A stretch of DNA of 64,000 bases from NCBI RefSeq assembly GCF_028553785.1, contig NZ_CP067136.1:620001-684000 (forward strand). The letters are read 5' to 3'. This document shows positions 46,642 through 56,675 of the stretch, piece by piece (the first letter of the stretch is position 1; the number at the start of each line of letters is the position of its first letter). Below the pieces are notes generated by a model. It saw only the letters and a list, made by a program, of their open reading frames with translations, did no database searches and was not told the origin of the DNA. The DNA comes from Paracoccus fistulariae. Lineage in GTDB: Bacteria; Pseudomonadota; Alphaproteobacteria; Rhodobacterales; Rhodobacteraceae. Both the position numbers and the translations under genes were made by a program.

Positions 46642-48516
46642 ATGAGTCTGCCACCCGGCTTCCTTGATGAATTGCGCAATCGCGTCCCGATCAGCCGTGT
46701 GATCGGGCGCAAGGTGGTGTGGGATCTGCGCAAGTCCAATCAGGCCAAGGGCGACTGGTGGGCGCCATGCCCGTTCCATCAGGAAAAATCGGCCAGCTTT
46801 CATTGCGACGATCAGAAAGGCTTCTACTATTGCTTCGGCTGCCATGCCAAAGGCGATGCGCTGACCTTTCTGAAAGAGGCCGACGGGCTTGAATTCATCG
46901 AAGCCGTAAAGGTGCTGGCGGCCGAAGCGGGCATGCAGATGCCCGAGCCCGACCCGCGTGCCCGCGAGCGCAGCGATCGCCGCAGCCGCCTGTTCGAGGT
47001 GACAGAGGCCGCCTGCCGCTGGTTCCGCCTGCAATTGCAGACCGGCGCCGCCGCCGAAGCCCGCGACTATCTGGCGCGTCGCGGGCTGGATCAGGCCGCG
47101 GAAGAGCGGTTCGAAATCGGCTTTGCCCCCGATCAGCGCTACGCCCTTGGTCAGGCGCTGCGCGAGAAGGGCTTCGATGAAGGCCTGATCGTCGAGGCGG
47201 GCATCTCGGCCCGGCCCGAGGGCGGCGGGCAGGTTTATGACCGGTTCCGGGGTCGGATCATCTTTCCAATCCGCGACGGGCAGGGGCGCTGCATCGGCTT
47301 TGGCGGCCGGGCTATGGATCCGAATGCGCGGGCGAAATACCTCAACAGCCCGGAAACGCCGCTCTTCGACAAGGGGCGCAACCTCTATCACATGGGGCCT
47401 GCGCGTTCGGCCGTGGCCAAGGGCAAGGCGCTGATCGTGGCCGAAGGCTATATGGATGTGATCGCGCTGGCCCGCGCGGGCTTTGACGGGGCGGTCGCGC
47501 CGCTGGGCACGGCGATCACCGAGGATCAGCTGCGGCTGATGTGGCGCATCAGCCCCGAACCGATCATTGCGCTGGATGGTGACGCCGCCGGGCAGCGGGC
47601 CGCGCAACGGCTGATCGACCTGGCCTTGCCGATGACCGGGCCGGGGCAGGCGCTGCGCTTTGTCATCCTGCCTGCCGGACAGGATCCGGACGATCTGATC
47701 AAAGCCTCGGGTGCGGCGGCCATGGGCGCGCTGCTGGACAGGGCCCGCCCGCTGGTCGATCTGCTGTGGTCGCGCGAGATCGAGGGGCAGGTCTTTGACA
47801 GCCCCGAGCGCAAGGCCGCGCTGGACAAGCGGCTGGCCGATGCCATCGGCAGGATCCCGGATGAGGCCACGCGCCGCCATTACGACCGCGAGTTGGGCCA
47901 GAAGAAATGGGCGTTGTTCGGGGGCGGCGGGCGACGCCCGGGCAAGCCGGGGCAGGGTGGGCGCAAACCCGGTGCCGCCCGCGTCGTCGCCATGGACAGC
48001 AGCCTTCCGGGCGAGGATCTGCTGGAAGGCGCCAGCCTGCTGATCTGTGCGCTGCGCCCGGAACTGATCGCGGCGGTCGAAGGCAGGATCGAACGCCTGA
48101 CACCGCGCGATGAAAACCGGGCCGCGCTGCTGTTCGATCTTTTGTCCCACAGCGACAGCCCGGCCGGGCAACGGGGCCTTGAAACGCTGCGCGCCGACGC
48201 CCATCTGGGCCTTACTCCCAGTGTGATCTCTTCGCAGGATGCCGACGCGGTTGCCGCAATCCTGAACAATCTTCTGGATCGACTGGAGGCGCAGCGCGCC
48301 GCAGGGGCCGAACTGGCCCGGGCCGAGGCGGAAATACAGGGCGAGGCCGATGAAGGACTGACTTGGAGGATGCAACAGATCGCGCGGGCGCGTCACCGGG
48401 CGGAACGTCCCGAATTGGAAAGCAGCGGCGATCTGAATGAGGATCGCGATGCGCTGTCTGCACAGCTTTCGGGATGGCTCAGCGAAGAGATCTGGCGCAA
48501 ACCGCCACGACGTTGA
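46642..48516 (+). CDS. dnaG: DNA primase DnaG
   Basis: The 624-residue primase has an N-terminal CHC2 zinc domain (CPFHQEKSASFHC and YYCFGCHAKGDALTFL), the catalytic TOPRIM domain (IVAEGYMDVIALARAGFDGA; then IALDGDAAGQRAA), and a C-terminal helicase-binding region. It synthesises RNA primers at the replication fork. Start ATG 46642 gives MSLPPGFLDELRNRV, the usual N-terminus. It is followed by rpoD, the conserved dnaG-rpoD order of the macromolecular synthesis locus (rpsU is absent, as usual in this class). Confidence 0.97.
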   Translation: MSLPPGFLDELRNRVPISRVIGRKVVWDLRKSNQAKGDWWAPCPFHQEKSASFHCDDQKGFYYCFGCHAKGDALTFLKEADGLEFIEAVKVLAAEAGMQMPEPDPRARERSDRRSRLFEVTEAACRWFRLQLQTGAAAEARDYLARRGLDQAAEERFEIGFAPDQRYALGQALREKGFDEGLIVEAGISARPEGGGQVYDRFRGRIIFPIRDGQGRCIGFGGRAMDPNARAKYLNSPETPLFDKGRNLYHMGPARSAVAKGKALIVAEGYMDVIALARAGFDGAVAPLGTAITEDQLRLMWRISPEPIIALDGDAAGQRAAQRLIDLALPMTGPGQALRFVILPAGQDPDDLIKASGAAAMGALLDRARPLVDLLWSREIEGQVFDSPERKAALDKRLADAIGRIPDEATRRHYDRELGQKKWALFGGGGRRPGKPGQGGRKPGAARVVAMDSSLPGEDLLEGASLLICALRPELIAAVEGRIERLTPRDENRAALLFDLLSHSDSPAGQRGLETLRADAHLGLTPSVISSQDADAVAAILNNLLDRLEAQRAAGAELARAEAEIQGEADEGLTWRMQQIARARHRAERPELESSGDLNEDRDALSAQLSGWLSEEIWRKPPRR

Positions 48517-48523
48517 CGGAAAG

Positions 48524-48662
48524 TTAACGCTAAACTGCGCGAATCAGGTCAGACGAATCGGCTCGTGAGGTTGCAAATCATTGGGTGATGCTGTCTTTTT
48601 ATTCGTAGGCAGAGCAGGTTAAAAAGCAGAAAAATTGCGCTGATTCGTCTGATTCGCGAATC
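48524..48662 (+). promoter_or_regulatory. rpoD upstream region: inverted repeat loaded with GANTC sites
   Basis: Five GANTC sites (48541, 48555, 48642, 48651, 48658) occur within 122 bp. They are organised as an inverted repeat: GCGAATCAG and ACGAATCGGC on the left (48539-48562) against GCTGATTCGT and CTGATTCGC on the right (48640-48658), with a 5-bp insertion in the left arm. A TTAAC half-site is at 48524. The region lies directly upstream of rpoD (ATG 48686). CcrM methylates GANTC in alphaproteobacteria and GcrA reads it. Methylation-dependent control of rpoD is inference. Confidence 0.6.
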
Positions 48663-48685
48663 GCCGCACCGAGAAGGAGCCTTCG

Positions 48686-50659
48686 ATGGCCGTGAAGGAC
48701 GAAGAGACCGACAAGACGGAAAAAGACGACAACGCGCATTCGCTGGACATGAGCCAGGCTGCGGTCAAACGCATGATCGCCGAAGCGCGTGAGCGTGGCT
48801 ATATCACCTATGATCAGCTGAACGCCGTGCTGCCCCCCGATCAGGTCGGCAGCGAGCAGATCGAGGACGTCATGTCGATGCTGTCCGAAATGGGCATCAA
48901 TGTCATCGAGGACGAGGACGAGGCGGAAGAACAAGAGGGCGGCGCGGTCGCCACCACCGGCTCTGGCTCTCGCGAGGTGGCCATCGCCTCCAGCGAGACC
49001 GAAAAGCTGGATCGCACCGACGATCCGGTGCGCATGTATCTGCGCGAGATGGGCAGCGTCGAGCTGTTGTCACGCGAAGGCGAAATCGCGATCGCCAAGC
49101 GGATCGAGGCCGGCCGCAACACCATGATCGCCGGTCTGTGCGAAAGCCCGCTGACCTTCAAGGCCATCATCATGTGGCATCAGGAACTTCTGGAAGAGGA
49201 AATCCTGCTGCGCGACGTGATCGATCTAGAGACGACCTTCGGGCAGTCGATGGATGAGGAAGGCGAGGATGACGAGGAACTGACCACCCAGTCCGACAGT
49301 TCCGACACGACGCAGAAGCGCGAGGAACTGGATGCCGATGGCAACCCGATGCGCAGCGACGATGACGAGGACGAGGATGAGGGCGCCAATCTATCGCTGG
49401 CCGCGATGGAAGCCAGCCTGAAGCCCAAGGTTCTGGAAACGCTGGAAGAAATCGCCTACGATTACGAACAGCTTGCCGATATGCAGGATCAGCGCATGTC
49501 GGCCACGCTGAACGAGGATAGCAGCTTCTCGGTCGCGGCGGAAACCGCCTATCAGCAGCTGCGCAGCAAGATCGTTGCGCTGGTCAACGAATTGCACCTG
49601 AACAACAGCCGGATCGAGGCGCTGGTCGATCAGCTTTACGGCATCAACCGCCGGATCGTGACCATCGACAGCGGCATGGTGAAGCTGGCCGATGCCGCGC
49701 GCATCAACCGTCGCGAATTCATCGACGCCTATCGCGGCAGCGAACTGGATCCCGGCTGGGTTGACCGCATGTCGGAAAATTCCGGCCGCGGCTGGCAGGC
49801 GCTGTTCGACCGTTCGCGCGACAAGGTCGAAACTCTGCGCACTGAAATGGCGCAGGTCGGCCAATATGTCGGCGTCGATATCGAGGAATTCCGCCGCATC
49901 GTCAGCCAGGTCCAGCGCGGCGAAAAGGAAGCCCGTCAGGCCAAGAAGGAAATGGTCGAGGCGAACCTGCGGCTGGTGATCTCGATTGCCAAGAAATACA
50001 CCAATCGCGGCCTGCAATTCCTTGATCTCATTCAGGAAGGCAATATCGGCCTGATGAAGGCCGTGGATAAATTCGAATATCGCCGCGGCTACAAGTTCAG
50101 CACCTATGCGACCTGGTGGATCCGTCAGGCGATCACCCGCTCGATCGCCGATCAGGCCCGCACTATCCGTATCCCGGTCCATATGATCGAGACGATCAAC
50201 AAGCTGGTCCGGACCGGCCGCCAGATGCTGCATGAAATCGGCCGCGAGCCGACGCCCGAGGAACTGGCCGAAAAGCTGCAGATGCCGCTGGAAAAGGTTC
50301 GCAAGGTGATGAAGATCGCCAAGGAGCCGATCAGCCTTGAAACCCCCATCGGGGATGAGGAAGACAGCCAGCTTGGCGATTTCATCGAGGACAAGAATGC
50401 CGTCCTGCCGCTGGACAGCGCCATTCAGGAAAATCTCAAGGAAACCACGACCCGCGTTCTGGCCAGCCTGACCCCGCGTGAGGAACGTGTTCTGCGGATG
50501 CGCTTTGGCATCGGCATGAATACCGATCACACGCTGGAAGAGGTGGGGCAGCAATTCAGCGTCACCCGCGAACGGATCCGTCAGATCGAGGCCAAGGCGC
50601 TGCGCAAATTGAAGCATCCGTCACGCAGTCGGAAGCTGCGGTCCTTCCTTGACCAATGA
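48686..50659 (+). CDS. rpoD: RNA polymerase sigma-70 factor RpoD
   Basis: The 657-residue housekeeping sigma factor has a region 1.1 domain ([19 protein letters not shown]), an acidic spacer ([14 protein letters not shown]), region 1.2 ([16 protein letters not shown]), region 2 ([39 protein letters not shown]), region 3 and region 4 ([20 protein letters not shown]). Start ATG 48686 has GAGAAGGAG upstream. The BLUF gene begins inside its last codons. The upstream DNA carries the GANTC inverted repeat. Confidence 0.98.
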   Translation: MAVKDEETDKTEKDDNAHSLDMSQAAVKRMIAEARERGYITYDQLNAVLPPDQVGSEQIEDVMSMLSEMGINVIEDEDEAEEQEGGAVATTGSGSREVAIASSETEKLDRTDDPVRMYLREMGSVELLSREGEIAIAKRIEAGRNTMIAGLCESPLTFKAIIMWHQELLEEEILLRDVIDLETTFGQSMDEEGEDDEELTTQSDSSDTTQKREELDADGNPMRSDDDEDEDEGANLSLAAMEASLKPKVLETLEEIAYDYEQLADMQDQRMSATLNEDSSFSVAAETAYQQLRSKIVALVNELHLNNSRIEALVDQLYGINRRIVTIDSGMVKLADAARINRREFIDAYRGSELDPGWVDRMSENSGRGWQALFDRSRDKVETLRTEMAQVGQYVGVDIEEFRRIVSQVQRGEKEARQAKKEMVEANLRLVISIAKKYTNRGLQFLDLIQEGNIGLMKAVDKFEYRRGYKFSTYATWWIRQAITRSIADQARTIRIPVHMIETINKLVRTGRQMLHEIGREPTPEELAEKLQMPLEKVRKVMKIAKEPISLETPIGDEEDSQLGDFIEDKNAVLPLDSAIQENLKETTTRVLASLTPREERVLRMRFGIGMNTDHTLEEVGQQFSVTRERIRQIEAKALRKLKHPSRSRKLRSFLDQ

Positions 50660-51074
50660 ACTGACCCATATCGACGGTCTGGCCTATGTGATCTATCGCA
50701 GCTCGGCCGTCGATCATCTCAGGGATGAAGACCTCGACGACATCCTGATCTCGGCCCGGGCCCGTAACGAAGAAAAATTCGTCACGGGCTGTCTTCACTA
50801 TGAAGACGGGATGTTCTTTCAATGGATCGAAGGCCCGGCGGAACAGCTGCGGCAGATCATCGACCTGATCCTCAAGGATGAGCGGCACCGCGACATCGCC
50901 GTTCTTGGCGTCGGCGCGCTTGAGGTGCGCCGCTTTCAGGACTGGCGCATGCGGTTTTCCGACCGCAAGAATGGCTCGCTGATGGATTGGTTCGCCTGCA
51001 GCGAGATCTCGACCTTCGACCGCAAGGAATATATCGGCGGGGTCGTGACCTTCCTGGCATCGCTGAAGGTTTAG
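50649..51074 (+). CDS. BLUF-domain blue-light photoreceptor
   Basis: The 141-residue single-domain protein has the FAD-binding BLUF residues: Tyr16 (VIYRSSA), Asn40 ([10 protein letters not shown]) and Gln58 (FFQWIEG), the hydrogen-bond network of the photocycle, as in AppA (FFQWLEG). A tryptophan in MDWFACSEI lies at the semi-conserved Trp position. The only suitable start is TTG 50649, which overlaps the rpoD stop by 11 bp, implying coupling to rpoD translation. No output domain is present, so it must signal by protein contact. A link to sigma factor activity is only suggested by the overlap. Confidence 0.88.
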   Translation: MTNELTHIDGLAYVIYRSSAVDHLRDEDLDDILISARARNEEKFVTGCLHYEDGMFFQWIEGPAEQLRQIIDLILKDERHRDIAVLGVGALEVRRFQDWRMRFSDRKNGSLMDWFACSEISTFDRKEYIGGVVTFLASLKV

Positions 51075-51140
51075 GCCGACAGGGCTTGCAGGTTTGGCAC
51101 AAAAAGTGAACACTGCGCCGCAAGGTGACTTGGAGTGTCT

Positions 51141-52631
51141 ATGCAACAGGCGATAAACGCGATCCAGCGCGCGTTTGGCGACGTGCAGATCTTGCAGCTT
51201 TCTTTGGCAATCGGCGCGATCCTGTTGATCGTGCTGATCTTCATGCTTTTATCCGCGCGCCGCACGCTTCGCGACAATCAGCAGGGGCAGCAGGTCGCGC
51301 AGGATCGGATCCGCGATCTTGAGGCGCGGGAAAAAACGCTGTCAGATCAGGCGCATGGGCTGGAATTGCGGCTGGGCCAGCACGAGGCCAGGCTGGAGGG
51401 GCAGGCCACGCGGCTTGGCGAAATCGCCGAAGAGCGTGATGATCTGACCGATGCGCTGCATCAGGCGCGTCAGGACCATGCCAAGCTGCAGACCGAACTG
51501 GCCGAGGCGCAATTGCGCGCCGAGAAAGACCGCGAGGCCGCCGCGCGCGAGATCCAGACCCTGCGTGAACTGCGCGAGGAAATGTCGGGTCAGTTCAAGC
51601 TGCTGGCCGCCGAAACCTTGCGCGTCCAGCAAAGCGATATGCAAAAGGCGCAGGGCGATCAACTGACCGCGCTGCTGACGCCCTTCCGCGATCAGGTCCA
51701 TCGCTTCCAGACGGAATTACAGCATAGAAACAAGGTGCTGGACGAAGAAGGTGCAAGATTGCGCGAACAGATCGCGTTTCTGCACAAACGCTCTGAAGAT
51801 ATCTCGCGCGAGGCGGTGAACCTGACCCGCGCCCTGAAGGGTGAGAAGCAAAGGCAAGGGGCCTGGGGCGAGATGGTGCTGGAACGCCTGCTGGAGGAAT
51901 CCGGTCTTCAGGCGGGCACCCATTACGAGATGCAGTCAAGCTGGCGCGATGATGATGGCAAGATGTGGCGGCCCGATGTCGTGATCCGCATGCCGCGCGG
52001 CAAGGTGATGGTGATCGACAGCAAGGTCTCTCTGAACGATTACGAGGCGGCGGTGAATGCCGAAGACCCCGCCGAGGCCGAGGCCGCCCTGCGCCGCCAT
52101 GTCGCCGCCATCCGCAATCACATCACGACGCTGGGCGACAAGGGCTATCACCGGATGGATGATGCCTCGGTCGATTATGTGCTGATGTTCATCCCCATCG
52201 AGGGCGCCTTTTCCGAAGCCCTGCGCGCCGATCCCACCCTTGCCAGTTTCGCGATGGACCGGCGCGTCGGGCTGACCACGCCGACCACGCTGATGCTGAC
52301 CCTGCGCACGGTAGAGCATATCTGGGCGGTCGAGCGGCGCGAAACCAATGCGCTGGAAATCGCGAAGCGCGCTGGCCAGCTTTACGACAAGGTGGCGGGT
52401 TTCGTCGACTCGATGGAGGTCGTGGGCAAATCGCTGGATGCTGCCAGCCGCGCGCATGGGCAGGCCATCGACCGGCTGTCGCGCGGACCCGGCAATGTCA
52501 TCCGTCAGGTCGAGATGCTGCGTGAACTTGGCGCGCGGGCGCAGAAGAAAATCGCGCTCAGCCATGATGGCGAGGACGCGCCCGCGCTGGATCCGCCCGC
52601 ATCGCGCGACGGGCCAGAGGCGGCCGAGTGA
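51141..52631 (+). CDS. rmuC: DNA recombination protein RmuC
   Basis: The 496-residue protein has an N-terminal transmembrane helix (LSLAIGAILLIVLIFMLLSA), a long coiled coil (about residues 35-200) and a C-terminal nuclease-like domain (GAWGEMVLERLLEESGLQAG; VIDSKVSLNDYEA). RmuC limits certain inversions in E. coli; its biochemistry is poorly known. Start ATG 51141 is chosen because GGAG at 51132-51135 is a good ribosome site, which the alternative GTG at 51135 would overlap. It ends with a GTGA overlap with the next gene. Confidence 0.93.
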   Translation: MQQAINAIQRAFGDVQILQLSLAIGAILLIVLIFMLLSARRTLRDNQQGQQVAQDRIRDLEAREKTLSDQAHGLELRLGQHEARLEGQATRLGEIAEERDDLTDALHQARQDHAKLQTELAEAQLRAEKDREAAAREIQTLRELREEMSGQFKLLAAETLRVQQSDMQKAQGDQLTALLTPFRDQVHRFQTELQHRNKVLDEEGARLREQIAFLHKRSEDISREAVNLTRALKGEKQRQGAWGEMVLERLLEESGLQAGTHYEMQSSWRDDDGKMWRPDVVIRMPRGKVMVIDSKVSLNDYEAAVNAEDPAEAEAALRRHVAAIRNHITTLGDKGYHRMDDASVDYVLMFIPIEGAFSEALRADPTLASFAMDRRVGLTTPTTLMLTLRTVEHIWAVERRETNALEIAKRAGQLYDKVAGFVDSMEVVGKSLDAASRAHGQAIDRLSRGPGNVIRQVEMLRELGARAQKKIALSHDGEDAPALDPPASRDGPEAAE

Positions 52632-53050
52632 ATACAGTTTTCACGATCCACACCACAGGACCGGCCTGCCATGATTTTACCCATCAGGTCGCTGCATGGC
52701 TGCGCGATCTGGGCGCGCAGGAGGGCGTGGTGACGCTGCTGGTCCGGCATACCTCTTGCAGCCTGTTGATCCAGGAAAACGCCGATCCCGATGTGCAGAC
52801 CGATCTGCTGGGCTGGCTGGACCGGATCGCGCCGCCGGGCGATCACCCCTCGATGACCTGGCTGACCCATGTGCTGGAGGGGCCGGATGACATGCCCGCG
52901 CATCTGAAGGCCGCGATCCTGCCGGTCAGCCTGCAGATCCCGGTCGGGGATGGGCGCATGATGCTGGGCACGTGGCAGGGGATCTATCTGGTCGAACATC
53001 GCCGCGCGCCGCATCGGCGCCAAATCGCGGCGGTGTTTCAGGCGTCCTGA
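52628..53050 (+). CDS. yjbQ: YjbQ/UPF0047 family protein
   Basis: The 140-residue protein matches UPF0047: VVTLLVRHTSCSLLIQENAD, DDMPAHLKAAILPVSLQIPV and GTWQGIYLVEHR. The family has a single compact fold, and E. coli YjbQ has weak thiamine-phosphate synthase activity; its main role is unclear. Translation begins at GTG 52628, which overlaps the rmuC stop (GTGA). It has no signal peptide and is probably cytosolic. Confidence 0.9.
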   Translation: MNTVFTIHTTGPACHDFTHQVAAWLRDLGAQEGVVTLLVRHTSCSLLIQENADPDVQTDLLGWLDRIAPPGDHPSMTWLTHVLEGPDDMPAHLKAAILPVSLQIPVGDGRMMLGTWQGIYLVEHRRAPHRRQIAAVFQAS

Positions 53051-53188
53051 TGGCGCCATCGACCATCACGCTCGCGGCATTCGCGCCACAGGTTGCGCGA
53101 TCTGCATATAGTGGCCTGTGGATAACACTACCCAACCCTTACCAAGCGTCCTATAGTTGCAGGGGGTTTCGGGATAAGGGATCAATAC

Positions 53189-53653
53189 ATGCGCTGTCCG
53201 TTTTGCGGAAATGTCGATACGCAGGTCAAGGATTCACGCCCGGCCGAGGACAATGTCGCGATACGTCGCCGCCGTTTCTGTCCCGCCTGCAGCGGGCGCT
53301 TTACCACCTATGAACGGGTCCAGTTGCGCGATCTGATCGTGGTCAAGACGAATGGCAAACGCGAGGATTTCGACCGCGACAAGATGGCCCGGTCGATCCG
53401 GATCGCGATGCAGAAACGCCCGGTCGAGCCTGAGCGGATCGAACAGATGATCTCGGGGATCGTGCGGCGGCTGGAAAGCACCGGCGAAACCGACGTGGCG
53501 TCGAAGATGATCGGTGAGATCGTGATGGAGGCGCTGTCGCGCATCGACAATGTCGCCTATGTCCGTTTTGCCAGCGTTTACAAGAACTTCCAGGATGCCG
53601 ACGATTTCGACAAATTCGTGGCAGAGCTGCGCCCCGGCCCGATTGCCGATTAA
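53189..53653 (+). CDS. nrdR: Transcriptional repressor NrdR
   Basis: The 154-residue protein has an N-terminal zinc ribbon ([17 protein letters not shown] and [18 protein letters not shown]) and an ATP-cone domain ([20 protein letters not shown]). NrdR senses (d)ATP and represses ribonucleotide reductase genes. It stands 3 bp before ribD, a conserved order in proteobacteria. Confidence 0.96.
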   Translation: MRCPFCGNVDTQVKDSRPAEDNVAIRRRRFCPACSGRFTTYERVQLRDLIVVKTNGKREDFDRDKMARSIRIAMQKRPVEPERIEQMISGIVRRLESTGETDVASKMIGEIVMEALSRIDNVAYVRFASVYKNFQDADDFDKFVAELRPGPIAD

Positions 53654-53656
53654 GGC

Positions 53657-54664
53657 GTGAGCGGCGAGGGTGATCTGCGCCACATGGCCCATGCGCTGCG
53701 CCTGTCGCGGCGCGGGCTGGGCAATGTCTGGCCCAATCCGGCGGTTGGCTGCGTGCTGCTGCGCGATGGCCGGATCGTCGGGCGCGGCTGGACGCAGCCC
53801 GGCGGTCGCCCCCATGCCGAGCGGATGGCGCTGGATCAGGCAGGCCCGCTTGCGCGCGGCGCCACGGCCTATGTCACGCTGGAACCCTGCGCCCATCACG
53901 GCCGCACCCCGCCATGCGCGCAGGCCCTGATCGATGCGGGCATCGCCCGCGTGGTCAGCGCGATGACCGATCCCGATCCGCGCGTCTCTGGTCGCGGCCA
54001 TACGATGCTGCGTCAGGCGGGGATCGCGGTGGAAGAGGTGCTGATGGAGGCCGATGCCCGCAACATCCAGGCGGGTTTCCTGTCGCGCGCGCTGCGCGGG
54101 CGGCCCTTCCTGACGCTGAAACTGGCGACCAGCTTTGACGGTCGGATCGCGACGGCGGGCGGCGAAAGCCAGTGGATCACCGGCCCGCAGGCGCGCCTGC
54201 ATGTGCATGCGATGCGGGCGCAGCATGACGCGATCATGGTGGGCGGCGGCACAGCGCGGGCGGATATGCCTTCACTGAATGTGCGGGATCTGCGGACGCC
54301 TCGGCAGCCGGTGCGGATCGTCGTTTCATCGCGCGCGCTGCCGGATTTGCCACCAGAAGGACCTGATCATGGTCCGCTTTGGCAGGTGTCGGGGGATCCG
54401 GGTCAGATCATGGTCGATCTGGCGGATCGCGGCGTGACACGGGTTTTCTGCGAAGGCGGGGGCGGTCTTGCCGCGTCGCTTTTGCGTGCCGGGCTGGTCG
54501 ATCAGATCATCGGCTATACGGCCGGCCTGGTGATCGGTGGCGATGGCCGCGCGGCAACCGGGCCGCTGGATCTGCAGTATCTGGCGCAGGCGCCGCGATT
54601 TGCACTGGCCGAAACCTGTCCGATCGGGCCGGACCTGTTTCACCGCTGGCGCCGCGCCGACTAG
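53657..54664 (+). CDS. ribD: Riboflavin biosynthesis bifunctional deaminase/reductase RibD
   Basis: The 335-residue enzyme has an N-terminal deaminase domain with the zinc motifs PHAERMAL and PCAHHGRTPPC, and a C-terminal reductase domain (TLKLATSFDGRIATAGGESQ; VFCEGGGGLAASLL). It performs the second and third steps from GTP to riboflavin. The start is GTG 53657, three bases after the nrdR stop. Its normal downstream partner ribE is here 4.7 kb away, behind three minus-strand capsule genes. Confidence 0.95.
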   Translation: MSGEGDLRHMAHALRLSRRGLGNVWPNPAVGCVLLRDGRIVGRGWTQPGGRPHAERMALDQAGPLARGATAYVTLEPCAHHGRTPPCAQALIDAGIARVVSAMTDPDPRVSGRGHTMLRQAGIAVEEVLMEADARNIQAGFLSRALRGRPFLTLKLATSFDGRIATAGGESQWITGPQARLHVHAMRAQHDAIMVGGGTARADMPSLNVRDLRTPRQPVRIVVSSRALPDLPPEGPDHGPLWQVSGDPGQIMVDLADRGVTRVFCEGGGGLAASLLRAGLVDQIIGYTAGLVIGGDGRAATGPLDLQYLAQAPRFALAETCPIGPDLFHRWRRAD

Positions 54665-56667
54665 CGCCGCCACAGCCAGGCGTGCCCGGCCAGCGCGCCC
54701 TGCAATTTGGCCAAAAGCCGCAGCGCCGGTGGTCGGGGCGTGATGCCTTCTGCCAATCGTTGCACGGCGAGTTCGGCCGGGCAGGGCAGACCGGTTTTCG
54801 GATCGCGGTAACGCGGATAGGCGATCAGGCAGGCATGGGTCAGCGCAGCCAGATCGGGCCGCGCCCTGCGCCGCGCGGGCATGGGGCCCAGATCGCGCGT
54901 CAGCCCCCAGCCGGCATAGAACGGCGCGCCCAGGACGGTGACGGGAACATCGCGCAGCAGCGCCTCGAACCCCAGGGTCGAGGTGATGGTCCAGACCTCA
55001 TCCACCTGATCCAGCAGGGCAATCGGTTCGCTGGCGCGGGCGACATGATCGGCCAGATCCTGCAGATCCGCCGCCGCGATCGCCCCGGGCCGCAATCCGG
55101 CCTCGACATCCGGATGCGGCTTGTAGATCAGAAAGGCATCGGGATTGTCCTGCCTGACACGCGCCAGAAGCTGCAGATTTGTCCTTTCCACGCCCGCGCC
55201 CAGCCGGATCGAGGCGTCATCCTCGACCTGACCCGGAACAAGAATGCGGCGCTTTCCGTCGCGGGCTGGCAGGTCCGGCGGTGCGGCGGACAGGTTATAT
55301 TTCGACAACCCGGCCTTTCTGATCTGCGCCAGCAGGTCCGTCGCGCGGCGCCCGCCCCTCGGCGGCAGGGGGGCGGCGATCAGACGCTCTAACCGGCTTT
55401 CGCGGGTCGGGTCGTAATAGATCCCAAGATCATCGGCGATCAGCGATAGCGGCGGCGTCAGCGCCGCGCCGAGCCCGCGAGAGCGCAGAAACCCGTCCTC
55501 GACCCGGATCGCCTGCGGCACTTCCCCGGCCTTTCCGGCCCAGGCCAGCGTGACCTGATCCGACGGCGTGTCGGTAAAGCGCAGCGCCCTTCCATCGCCG
55601 AAAAACCGCGATATTGCGCCGCGTTTCCACAGCCGCATGCCATAGGCCAGATACCCGTCGCGATCCTGCCGCCAGGCCTTCACCTCGGCCTCCAACTGGT
55701 CCACGGCGCCATCGAAATCGGTCAGCTGATCGCGGCAGGGATCGTACCAGGACGGCGCCAGAAGATGACTGGCCGCGAACAGATCCTCTTTGCTGGCGCG
55801 ACCGCGTCGGTCCGGGGGCAGGGCGGTTTCATCCGCGCTCAGCCCCCAGCCAAGATAAAAGGGCGTGCCAAAGATCCGGGGGCGATGCCCGGCCAGAATC
55901 GCCTCATATCCAAGCTGGGACGAGATCGCATAGACCGCATCGGCATTTTCCAGCAGTCGCCAGGGTGAGATATCGGCATCGCAGAGCGCATCGCCGGGGC
56001 GCAGATCCTGTTCCGTGAAATGACCCGCACGCAATCCGCGCGCGGTTTCCGGATGGCTGCGGATCACAATGCGCCTGCCGGGGTTTTCGTCGCGCGCGGC
56101 CGCCAGCATCGCCAGAAATTCCGCCCGCCCCGCGCCGCGCAGCGAGGCATCGCCGCTGGTCTGGTCGATCACCAGCACATAGCCGGGTTTCGGCGGGGCG
56201 CTGTCCGGTCTGTGCGCATTGTATTTCGACAGATCCAGCGCCCTCAGCCGTTCGATCCCCCGACCCGCCTGATCCCGCAGCGCGGCGGTGGCGCCAGAGG
56301 AAATCAGCGTTTCGATCAGCGAGGGCGTTTCGGGATCGAAATGCAGGCCAAGCGGGTCGATCAGCAGGCCGATGGGGCCGCGCCGCGCCACATGCCCCGA
56401 GGCCCGCCCGGGCAGGATCGAACGTAAAAAGGCATCCTCGACCGTCAGCAGGGATGCTCCGCGCCGTTGCGCAATGGCGCGCCCGCGCCAGGCTGTCGGG
56501 CTGGCGCCCCAGATGCCCACGACATCCTCGCGTGAGGGCAATCCGGCCGCGATATCCCAACCGGACAGTTGCAGGATCCGGCGCAGGCGCGGCTGGGTCC
56601 AGAACCCGCCATTAAAGACGAAAAGCCGCCGGGGATCTGTCCCGGCGGCTTTGTTGTCTGTCGGCAT
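54661..56667 (-). CDS. kpsC: Capsule polysaccharide protein KpsC (Kdo transferase family)
   Basis: The 668-residue protein consists of two related halves, each with the KpsC motif set: TVEDAFLRSILPGR and LLIDPLGLHFDPETPSL in the first half, and RVEDGFLRSRGLGAALTPPL and SLIADDLGIYYDPT in the second. KpsC adds the first beta-Kdo residues of the lipid-linked primer for group 2-type capsules, using two transferase domains. Start ATG 56667 is preferred over an in-frame start inside the upstream gene. It converges on ribD with a 4-bp overlap. Confidence 0.92.
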   Translation of the reverse strand: MPTDNKAAGTDPRRLFVFNGGFWTQPRLRRILQLSGWDIAAGLPSREDVVGIWGASPTAWRGRAIAQRRGASLLTVEDAFLRSILPGRASGHVARRGPIGLLIDPLGLHFDPETPSLIETLISSGATAALRDQAGRGIERLRALDLSKYNAHRPDSAPPKPGYVLVIDQTSGDASLRGAGRAEFLAMLAAARDENPGRRIVIRSHPETARGLRAGHFTEQDLRPGDALCDADISPWRLLENADAVYAISSQLGYEAILAGHRPRIFGTPFYLGWGLSADETALPPDRRGRASKEDLFAASHLLAPSWYDPCRDQLTDFDGAVDQLEAEVKAWRQDRDGYLAYGMRLWKRGAISRFFGDGRALRFTDTPSDQVTLAWAGKAGEVPQAIRVEDGFLRSRGLGAALTPPLSLIADDLGIYYDPTRESRLERLIAAPLPPRGGRRATDLLAQIRKAGLSKYNLSAAPPDLPARDGKRRILVPGQVEDDASIRLGAGVERTNLQLLARVRQDNPDAFLIYKPHPDVEAGLRPGAIAAADLQDLADHVARASEPIALLDQVDEVWTITSTLGFEALLRDVPVTVLGAPFYAGWGLTRDLGPMPARRRARPDLAALTHACLIAYPRYRDPKTGLPCPAELAVQRLAEGITPRPPALRLLAKLQGALAGHAWLWRR

Positions 56668-56675
56668 GATGCGGA

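Noticed and set aside
46534..48396. 620-codon minus-strand open frame over dnaG
   Set aside because: Antisense to a complete primase; no motif.
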